From Manihot esculenta (taxonomy: Eukaryota > Streptophyta > Magnoliopsida > Malpighiales > Euphorbiaceae): a DNA stretch of 64,000 bases. The number at the start of each line of letters is the position of its first letter. Positions within the stretch are counted from its first letter, which is position 1. Where the stretch lies: positions 2,668,389 through 2,732,388 of the forward strand of contig NC_035174.2 in assembly GCF_001659605.2 (NCBI RefSeq), in the 5' to 3' direction. Below are positions 34,351 through 43,660 of the stretch, piece by piece. Position numbers and translations under genes: made by a program. The notes under the pieces were generated by a model. That model was given only the letters and a program-made list of their open reading frames with translations. It was not told the DNA's origin and searched no databases.

Positions 34351-36597
34351 CTATTTGATTTTCTTCAGGAGACTTGAAGTACTAAACTTCGCATCATCCC
34401 TGACAAAGCTCCACAACCAAAGACCGTGAGCATCAACAAATCCGTGATATGGTGGGAAGTCGTATGGTATCCAAGAGCATAGCGAGACCTCCACCCACAA
34501 CCACCATCCACAACTTGCACCGGGATGCATGATGAGTAACACTTGCCCAAATAAGCAGCTGAGTTAAACCCATAGCCCCACATACTTTCATATTTAGGCC
34601 TGCAAAAGAATCGACCAATGTAAAACCATATCACAAGAGAGGCACACGTGCAGTAACAACTAAGCATTTGCAACTTCTCTCAATATTTTTCTTTTATTCT
34701 AATTTAATTTTAAGTTTTTGAAGGGGGAAAGGGTGTGAGGATGTTTGACTTACGCATGCTTTATTGTATTCCCCCATTTTGCAGAAACTTCAACTTGTCC
34801 ATGAACAAAAAAATTCCTTGCTTCTTTGTGATCACCGAATAAGATACTGAATGGGCATTATAGATCCCCTATATTAGATAACTCAGTTAAAGCAATCTTA
34901 GAAAATTGGGAATTTCAAGTTATAGATTATATTTGTTATACAAAGTACAGAAACAGTAATTGCATGTGATGTGCATACGAGACAAACCAAGTCTAAATCA
35001 GACAACAGGGATAAAGACAGAATAGCAAGAAAATTAGCAGCGCAGTTCAAAATAGCTGAAGGAAAAACAGATTTGATTAAACACATTTTTAACAGTAGCA
35101 TTCTAATGGAACTCCAGAATAGTCTAAGGTAGATTTTGAGGCATCACACGACATGAAAATTACTAGAGAAATAATTACCACAGTCAAGATCATAGACGTT
35201 CAGATACATAATATGTGTTGCAAGAGATGCAATTAAAGGAGCTGCAACCATGATACTTGCAGCCTCAATTCTCACGTTGAAAGCTTGCAGTATCACTAAA
35301 ATTAGGGTAGTTGCAAGTAAAGACAGCAGAGGAATATTCTAGCTTCTCTGTCAACTCAAAATCTCTGCAATTAATTAACTTAGAAAATGACATAGAAGGC
35401 ACTAGCAAAAGATGAAAAATATAATAAAAAGATATGTGTGTATGCAGAGGCCACTGCTTACTGCAGTGCTACAAGTTAGAGCTTCCAATTGTAGGAGAGA
35501 AATTTGAAGTCCTCAGAGCAGTAACTTAAAGTCTTAAACGTAAAAATGATATTGCATGAGTGTGCTAAAATTTTCCACTCAGAACCCTGTTTTAAGACCA
35601 TAACGGGATAATGACCTCTACTTCTGTAGATGTACAGTTAATGTATTTGTAACTATAAGTGCACATATTATATAAGAAAAATTATGTGCATTTATCATTT
35701 TATATACTAGAGTTGTAAGTTTAAATAAACGCTTGATCCTCTCCAGAAGAATGTCACCAATCACAACTATGATGAACAGTCAAGCAGGGTCAAAATCCGT
35801 TTCTCCTAACTTATTGTCCATCATAACATTCAATATCATGGATAGCAGAGCCAACATTCATTTCTATTAACTCTCTCCACTATAACGTTTTTCATTTGGA
35901 TAGAGGACATCAAAATTGGTCATTTGGTTGTTAGGTGTGGAAGCATTATACAATGTAAACCAAATTCTTGAAAATTCAAGAACATAACCATTACTGGTAA
36001 GGCATTATCTTGTCATGATGTCGGGAAGAAAATTTACCCCTTCCAATTTTTGTCTACTAATACAGCTTACCGACTGTGGAAAGCACTCCAAAACCAAGAA
36101 TTCATTGATAGGATCTCATAGACATGCCACAAGCCAGTAAATTCAAAATGTCTACTTATTTGGCCACAACAGCAGCATTTACTATATAAGGATGAAAAAG
36201 GACACAAAACCATGAAACTGAATGGCGATAGGTAAAGCAGAGACAGCAACAGAAACAGGTTCCTGAGAAGCACAAACACATTTACTTGAAATAATTGGGT
36301 AATGTATTCAATTATATTGAAACAGGCCGACCCAAACTGAACCAAATAACTTTTAACCCAAATTATTTAGTAGGTTTGTACTAGTTATTATATACAATTC
36401 CAATTTTTCATGATCTTCCGATGTGGGATGGCTTCCGCACCGGAAACAGGCAGCTGACCATTACACTCGGTCCCGCTAAATTTACGATGTCCTCGTTGCA
36501 ACTAAATCGGTTACAATTACTAACCTCGTCTTTTACGGGTAACCCTTTCCTCGCAGGTCCACTAGCTCTGCACAATTTGTCTGACCCAGGTGGCAGG

Positions 36598-36835
36598 TGT
36601 TGGAAAGAATCCTCTGCCATGATTGTAAATCAATCAGTGTTGGAAAGAATCCTCTGCCATGATTGTAAATCAATCAGTGATCAAATCTTACCATGTTTAG
36701 TATAGCACGATTCTAGGACATAATTGAGGGCACAATCAAAGGTCTAATTGTTCATATTATGTACTATATAAACTCTGTAACTTACTACACAAGAGGTAAG
36801 AAAATAGAAGCAAATTTCTTCCTATAATCTCAATA
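36598..36835 (+). repeat. 5' LTR of copia element 2
   Basis: A 238-bp LTR running TGTTGG...CAATA, so the ends are TG...TA rather than TG...CA. The first 80 bases are a perfect 40-bp tandem duplication (36598-36637 and 36638-36677). A TATATAA box at about 36765 is followed by the transcribed R/U5 part. Confidence 0.95.
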
Positions 36836-36847
36836 TGGTATCAGAGC
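36836..36847 (+). other. Primer-binding site of copia element 2 (tRNA-iMet)
   Basis: TGGTATCAGAGC directly abuts the 5' LTR. Confidence 0.95.
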
Positions 36848-36972
36848 GGGTTCCGATCCTGGAATTATAGCCGTCCTGCAACCATCCGTTACCAGATATT
36901 TTTCCCGACCTTCTCTCACTAAACCAACCTACCAGATACCTTTCCCAACTTCTTTCTCTCACCGAAACAACA

Positions 36973-37830
36973 ATGGCCGACCACCCCAGCCCGGCTGACC
37001 AATCCCAGGCAATAATTGATCCAATAGCAGACTTGTCACAAAAACTATTCCAGTTAATTCAGAATAGCCAAAATGGAAATCAGAAATCAGCAAACCAATT
37101 CAATCTTGATTCAGCACAGCCACCGTCCGACATAAAATTGAATGATTCCAATTATGTTGTCTGGGCAAAGATGATGGAGATGTTTATCACAGGGCGAGGG
37201 AAATCAAACCATCTGACTGGGACTCCCTCCCCTCCGACAGAAACAGACCCCGCAATTTACCTGTGGCAAACTAATGACAACATTGTCCGAGGATGGTTAA
37301 TCCAGACGGTAGAACAGAAGCTCCGTCCAAATTTATTGCAGCACAAGACAAGCAAAGGACTATGGGATGCCCTCAAGATCATATTCAATACAGGTAGCAA
37401 CAAACTTATCATTTACGAGTTACAGTCTAAAGCATACAAATTAACACAACAAGGAAGCAATCTGGAAGATTTATACAACGATCTTCAGGCCATCTGGGCC
37501 GAGATCGATGAAAGACAACCGACCAGAATCGAAGGAGACAACAATATCATTATCCGGAACCGGGAAATCCAAGAGGAACGTCTGTACCTATTTTTGGCCG
37601 GAGTACAGTCGGACCTCGATCCAGTCCGTCGAGAAATTCTCAACGAGGAGCCATTGCCGACCTTGGACAACGCCTACTCTCGGCTCCGAGGTGAGAAGTT
37701 GCGCCGTGCCATCCACCTTCCTCTTCCATCACCAGCGACAGCAGGTTCCGACCTTGGGGGGCCGGTCTATTGGCTAAAAACCGGTCAGACACAGACAAGT
37801 CATCACTCCGGGATGATAAATCAGGCTTAA
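36973..37830 (+). pseudogene. copia element 2: gag, N-terminal part
   Basis: An open frame of 285 residues from MADHPSPADQ. It includes the gag-type DSNYVVWAKMMEMF and the retrotran-gag-like core (LWDALKIIFNTGS, LQAIWAEIDERQP, RLYLFLAGVQSDLDPVR). The zinc knuckle that should follow is in another frame. The shift lies near the G6 run at about 37757-37762. The last ~20 residues of this frame are therefore not native. Confidence 0.88.
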
Positions 37831-38696
37831 AATGCACCCATTGCAGCGGATCTCAACATACCCGGGACGGATGCTTTAAGATCATAGGGTATCCGGAGTG
37901 GTGGGAGGAAAACAATATCCGTAAGAATAAAGGAAAGGGACAAGGCGCAGGGAATACGGCCACGGTCACTACCAGCGGCACCAAAAAGGCTGCCTGCGAC
38001 AATAACCTGATCGGACAAACGGAGGAAAACTCGGGCAACGGACAGGGCTCAGGGGTTGCAGCGGCGCTACAAGGAGCCAAGAAAGGAGGAGGCACGGGTG
38101 TCCCTTATGATCGAGAAGGAGGTATTTTAGGGTTAGAAAGGAGGGACAATGACCTTTCTACCCCTGTCTCTTTAAATAAATCTAAATGTGCCCCTGCTTG
38201 TTTTAATTCTTGTAAAATTAAATCACTGGTCCCGGATGTTTTAGATAAGTCTGAATCGTTAGCCCTTAACTCTATCGGTCATGCTCACAAGGTACAAAAT
38301 GCTAGTGGGTGGGTATTTGATTCAGGAGCCACAGACACTATGACTAATGATTCTTCAGATTTTGTTGTGTCAGCCCCACCCCCAAAATCCAATATTCTAA
38401 ACGCTACCGGTGGCTCCTTCCCGGTCATCGGTGGTGGTACCGTTTCTATAAACCCCACTTTAAATGTCTCCAATAGCCTCTATGTACCTTCCTTATCTTG
38501 CAAATTACTCTCTGTCAGTCAGATCACCAAACAGTTAAATTGCAGAGTACTTATGTATCCTCATTTTTGTGTTTTGCAGGATATTCATACGAGCACGGTA
38601 CTGGGCCGTGGTACTGAGAAAGATGGACTGTACTATGTGGAGGAGGTCTCAAGTACTGGGTCAGCTCATTTAGCTCAAGGGTCCTCAACCCGATAG
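37770..38696 (+). pseudogene. copia element 2: zinc knuckle and protease
   Basis: This frame carries LKCTHCSGSQHTRDGCF, a CX2CX4HX4C-type knuckle with the usual GYPEWW after it, and the aspartic protease motif WVFDSGATDTMTND. It ends at a TAG (38694-38696) just before the pre-integrase motif LWHRRYGHPS, which continues in the same frame. The stop is thus a single point lesion. Confidence 0.9.
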
Positions 38697-40277
38697 TTAT
38701 GGCTCTGGCACCGGCGCTACGGCCATCCCTCAAGTGATTATCTTCGTACTTTGTTTCCTGAGTTTAAATCCATTGACATTCCAGTTTGTACTTCATGCGT
38801 GCTTGCTAAGAGTCATAAGAGTACTTATCATATATCCACAAATAAATCTGATACTCCCTTCTCAATAATACACTATGATGTATGGGGGCCTGCCCCGGAA
38901 TCTATCTCCCCTGATTATAGATACTTTGTGACTTTTATTGATTATTACACTCGTGTTACTTGGGTTTATCTGTTAAAACAAAAAGGTGAAGTGGCTGAGA
39001 AATTCTGTGATTTTTTCCGCATGATTAAAACCCAATTTCACAGGACCATTCAAGTCCTCCGCTCTGACAATGGGGGGGAATTTTTAAATAACCATCTCCA
39101 AACCTTTTTCCGGGATAATGGGATCCTTCACCAAACTACTTGTCCTTATACACCACAGCAAAATGGGGTTGCTGAAAGGAAAAATCGACATATCCTTGAG
39201 ACTGCCCGAGCCTTATTGTATGAAGCCCAAGTTCCTCCTAAGTTTTGGTTTGAAGCAGTTGCCACATCCATTTACCTCATCAATCGACTTCCGTCTCGCG
39301 TCCTTAATTTCCAATCTCCCTTGCATACCTTGTCCTCTCATCACACCATCCCTTCCCATCTCAACCTTCCACCTAAAATCTTTGGCTGCACAGTTTATGT
39401 TCACATTCCTAAAACACACCGCACTAAACTTGATCCATGTGCTCTTAAGTGTGTTTTCTTTGGTTATGGTGTCCATAAAAAGGGCTATCGGTGTTTTGAC
39501 CCAATCTCTAAACGGCTCTTCACTACCATGGACTGCACTTTTCTGGAAGAGGAATATTTTTTTCCTTCGCCAACTAGTAGTGAGAGGGAGACAACGGCAC
39601 AATCACCACCACTGCCAAATTGGCTTAGTCAGGGGGAGCCAGAACTTGATCATTCTTCTCTTCCTGAGTCTACACCAGAACTGGGAGACACTGACCATCT
39701 AGTACAGTCCTCGGTCTCAACGTCACAACCAGAACCTGACACCGTAGAATATCCTGAGGAACACACAACTGAGGTATGTGAATCTGAACTTTCCCCTAGT
39801 TCTAATAACCTTACCACTGAACCCATTTCCTTTGAGGTTCCTGAAACAGGCCAATATGTCCTACCCCCTCGAAATAATAGAGGAATTCCACCCAGGAGAT
39901 ATGATCCAGAATTCGAGGCAGCCAGGTCCAGATACCCTGTGGCAAACGTTACCAGAGGAGAAAGACTATCACCTCAGTTGGTCAACCTACAGAAAAACAT
40001 TTGCTCAGAATGGATACAAAAGGATGCAGCTGAACTCCGTTGTGACAACAAGGCGGCAATAAGCATTTCTGAAAATCCAGTTCAACATGATCGAACAAAA
40101 CATGTTGAAATAGACCAACATTTCATCAAAGAAAAGTTGGACAGTGGTCTGATATCTTTACCGTTTGTTCAATCAAAGGATCAATGGGCGGACATCCTAA
40201 CCAAAGCAGTAGCTGGACGAATATTCCATGAGGTTTTGGGCAAGTTGGGTATGCTAGATCCACATGAACCAACTTGA
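38697..40277 (+). pseudogene. copia element 2: integrase fused to the RNase H tail
   Basis: After the stop, the frame resumes with LWHRRYGHPS and CTSCVLAKSHK (HHCC finger). The integrase core follows with D (IHYDVWGP), D (LRSDNGGEF) and E (NGVAERKN), then the acidic linker up to RYPVANVTRGERLS. It then joins directly to RCDNKAAISISENPVQHDRT and HVEIDQHFIKEKL, the RNase H tail, ending ADILTKAV...LGMLD. The whole reverse transcriptase, including the YVDD region, is absent. The join is in frame. Confidence 0.92.
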
Positions 40278-40284
40278 GGGGGAG
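40272..40284 (+). other. Polypurine tract of copia element 2
   Basis: ACTTGAGGGGGAG lies directly before the 3' LTR. Confidence 0.85.
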
Positions 40285-40522
40285 TGTTGGAAAGAATCCT
40301 CTGCCATGATTGTAAATCAATCAGTGTTGGAAAGAATCCTCTGCCATTATTGTAAATCAATCAGTGATCAAATCTTACCATGTTTAGTATAGCACGATTC
40401 TAGGACATAATTGAGGGCACAATCAAAGGTCTAATTGTTCATATTATGTACTATATAAACTCTGTAACTTACTACACAAGAGGTAAGAAAATAGAAGCAA
40501 ATTTCTTCCTATAATCTCAATA
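40285..40522 (+). repeat. 3' LTR of copia element 2
   Basis: A 238-bp LTR with the same 40-bp terminal duplication as the 5' LTR. One base differs (CCATTATT against CCATGATT in the second 40-mer). It is followed by GCAGG, the target duplication. Confidence 0.95.
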
Positions 40523-42990
40523 GCAGGGTGGCTCTGATACCAATTGAAACAGCCGAACCCAAACTGACCCAAATAACTTTTGGATCAACTTTCCATTTGG
40601 CTCAAAATAGTTAGCCCAAGTTATTTAGTAGTTTCGTGCTAGCTATTATATACAATTCCAATTCTCCATCATCTTCCGATGTGGGACAGTTTCCGCATCG
40701 GAAGCAGGCAGCTGCCAAACTAGCCCAAATAACTTTTGGACCCACTTTTCACTCGGTACAAAATGGTTAATCCAAATTATTTAGTAGTTTCGTGATAGCT
40801 ATTATATACAATTCCAATTTTTCATCATCTTCCGCACTGCAAGCAGGCTGACCGTTACACTCGGTCCCGCTAAATTTGTGACGTTCTCATCACAACTGAA
40901 TCGATTACAATTGCTAACCAGGACCGGACCCTCGGGTATTGTGGTTCGCTAGTATCTCGGGCGGCTCCACTTCGTCTCTCACGGGTAGCCCTTTCCTTGC
41001 AAGCCCACTAGCTCCACATAATTTGTCTGACCCAAGGTGGCTCTGATACCAATTGAAACAGCCGGACCCAAACTAGCCCAAATAACTTTTGGACCCACTT
41101 TCCATTGGGCCCAAAATGGTTAACCCAAGTTATTTAGTAGTTTGCGCTAGCTATTATATATAATTCCAATTTTCCATCATCTTCCGCACCGGAAGCAGGC
41201 AACTGACCGTTACACTCGGTCCACTAAATTTGCGACGTCTTCATCGCAATTAAATCAGTTACAATTGCTAACCAAGACCGAACCTTCGGATATTGTGGTT
41301 CGCTAGTACTTTAGGCGGCTCCACCTCGTCTCTCACGGGTAGCCCTTTCCTCACAGGCCCACTAGCTCTGCACAAGCAGGCAGCTGACTGTTACACTCGG
41401 TCCCGCTAAATTTGCGACGTCTTCATCGCAACTGAATCGGTTATAATTGCCAACCAAGACCGAACCCTCGGATATTGTGGTTCGCTAGTACCTCAGGGCT
41501 CCACCTCGTCCCTCACGGGTAGCCCTTTCCTCGCAGGCCCACTCGCTCCGCACAATTTGTCTGACCCAGAGTGACTCTGATATCAATTGAAACAGTCGGG
41601 TCCAAACTAGCCCAAATAACTTTTGGGCCCACTTTACACTTGGCCTAAAATGATTAGCTCAAATTATTTAGTAGTTTCGTGTTAACTATTATATACAATT
41701 CTAATTTTCTATCAATCTTTCGATGCGGTACGGCTTCCGCATCGAAAGCAGCCAGCTGACCGTTATGTTGTGGGGTACATTGATAAAATAATGACTTCAA
41801 AAATTATAAATATAAACCTGAATTCCATAAACACATTGAGATGCCCATTCCCACGATACATGATAGGCTTATCACCAAGTTCCTGTCTTCTTCCAGCAAC
41901 CAAGCAATTGTATGGACAACCACTGTGACAGTCCCACTGTTTCCATTGCAGATAGAGTGGTTCTTGAAGATACCATGGTCCATCAATAGGTTTTGCATTA
42001 GATAAGAATTGACAATGTTGGAAGGATTTCTGACCCACACATCCAGTTTTGTAACACTGCTCCATGCCTATAAACGAGTAACCATTAAAATGATAGAATA
42101 ATAACAGGTAACAAAATCAAACAGCTATGATCAGAACCAATAACATCTCCTAAATTAGTCAATCGTCTAACACACCCTTGCTAAGTGGTTATTTCATCAT
42201 TACTCCCAAAAGGAATAGCTAAAAACAGTTGATTTGTCAATCCACAAGCAAAGCTTCAAGCTTTGAATTTCTACTAGATTAAACTAATCTCCTGGTTGTA
42301 TGGCCATTCAACGACAATGCATTAAAACTAAGGGTTTCTATAAAGTGAAACTATCCAGAAAAATCTGATAACAAGATTTCTTCCCCATATTAAATACAGA
42401 AACCACGAACTTCAACGGAATCTACATAAGAAGCCACAACCAAGTCAACTGAAATGCCTAAATTTCTCGATTCACAGACTGTCCGTCAACTTCATGTTCC
42501 AGCCCATCTACATTCACATTTTATAATTCAAATTCGTAATTAATTCTCACGGTTTACATTTACGCACAAATCAAACTAGTGAGCCTTTCTAATCCACCAA
42601 CTTAAAAAAAGACAGCTAAATTTAGCAGGCATTTCCTTTCCACGTCTATTTTTTAGGTAATTTAAGAACTTGTGTTTACACCAGAAATGCAGGAAGACAA
42701 TGTTCAATTCGTCAATCAAACAGTAGCATCCTTCTAAAACTTAACTTACATTCCAAAAAGCGTATTAAGCTTTAATTACGGATGCAAATACATCAAATTT
42801 AGAACCAAAAAGATCACAAAAAAGTGGGGAAAACGACATGAAAACGGGAAACCAAAGATGAAGTAAGAAAAAGAGAGCTAGTTTACTTGTAAAGCGGATC
42901 AGCATCACCAGCACTAGCGTCAAGCGCACGGACTAAACAGACGAGCGAAAAAGAAAGCACAATCCAATGATACACAGCCATCCGATTCAT

Positions 42991-43660
42991 TAAAAAATAA
43001 ACGGTAGCCACGGAGCTTCGGATCAGGATGTCATGGATAGGCTTCCATGGAATCATAAAGACAAGAAAACAGACTAGGATGAGGGTGTCAGCGCGAGCAA
43101 GTTTGAGTTGGAATCAAATAAGCGGAGCACATGAGCTAGTATCGAGTCGATCTATATTTGGACTCGGGCACTCGGCACGACGGCACAGTTGGCGTGGGGG
43201 ATAGACAAGCGGACAGAAGAGGAGGGGACGAAAAACGAGCTACGGATTATCGATGGCTGATCGGGCTGACACCAGACTTTCGTGACAAGTTGATCCTTGG
43301 GGCGATTCACGAGGAGACACGTAGATGTATTTTCTTGTGATTGATTTACCGAAATGCGCAGCAGTGACTATTCAATAGTCTTCGTCCCTTTGAAATGTAC
43401 ATACTCTCGTAATTTTCGTTCGTCTCTGCCTTTTTAAGTGTCTTTAAAATATTGTTTGTTTTTTCTTACGGTAATTATATTTTTTTTAATTTTAATTTAT
43501 TTTTTTTAAAAAAATTTCAAAATATTTTTTTAATTTGAATAAAATTTAATATTTTTATTAACAATTTAATATTAATTATTATTTTCTCTTTTTTAATTGA
43601 ATTAATTATTAAACCCTTCCACTAATAGCACGAAAAGTGCTGCTCTAACCAGTTTCACTC
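42991..43660. other. Upstream flank of the PER1-like pseudogene
   Basis: This was the former promoter and leader. A GC-richer stretch at 43080-43330 has a 60-codon open frame without motifs. An AT-rich stretch follows. No gene is called. Confidence 0.4.

Larger units (their letters stand above)
36593..40527 (+). mobile_element. Young copia retrotransposon lacking reverse transcriptase
   Basis: The element is 36598-40522 (3925 bp), with 238-bp LTRs differing at one base and a 5-bp target duplication GCAGG (36593-36597, 40523-40527). It carries a primer-binding site, gag, protease, integrase and a polypurine tract. The reverse transcriptase and most of RNase H are missing: the frame runs from the post-integrase linker straight into the RNase H tail without a break. 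It inserted into the internal region of a TRIM copy. It must have moved using enzymes from another element. Confidence 0.95.
36318..41766 (-). mobile_element. Rearranged TRIM array, interrupted by copia element 2
   Basis: On the plus strand the LTRs run TGAAACAG...GTTACA (a clear one is 41054-41214, 161 bp). They are separated by ~190-bp interiors that start CTCGGTCCCGCTAAATTT and end GGTGGCTCTGATACCAAT. The last part is a minus-strand tRNA-iMet primer site (40531-40542, 41040-41051). LTR copies lie at 36318-36465, 40545-40859 (two fused partial LTRs), 41054-41214 and 41588-41766, plus a short LTR tail at 41376-41395. There is no coding capacity, so this is a TRIM (terminal-repeat retrotransposon in miniature), expanded and trimmed by recombination. 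Confidence 0.8.
34351..42990 (-). pseudogene. PER1/PGAP3-like gene, decayed, with retroelements in intron 2
   Basis: Five exon remnants keep splice-like borders: 42887-42990, 41818-42067, 36071-36262, 35179-35364 and 34351-34599. Recognisable pieces are a signal-like N-terminus ending DASAGDADPLY, KPIDGPWYLQEPLYLQWKQW, FTGLWHVYEILSMNSWFW, the transmembrane parts, and GFVDAHG...SFVRDDAKF. Intact family members are Golgi/ER multi-pass proteins that remodel GPI-anchor lipids (CREST superfamily). This copy is dead. The exon 1-2 join is out of frame, exon 2 shifts frame near its end, and exon 3 has several stops after SFFILI and a lost residue before FHSR. Exon 4 shifts after SSAV. Exon 5 shifts after LAMLL and lacks about ten residues, including the second histidine of the HxxxH motif. 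Intron 2 holds 5.4 kb of TRIM and copia DNA. Confidence 0.9.

Noticed and set aside
39118..39702. 194-codon plus-strand frame within copia element 2
   Set aside because: A shadow of the integrase frame.
40545..41766. CRISPR-like or satellite array
   Set aside because: The repeats are LTR and interior units of ~160-190 bases with primer sites, so they form a TRIM array. CRISPR is not expected in a plant nucleus, and no spacers of uniform length occur.
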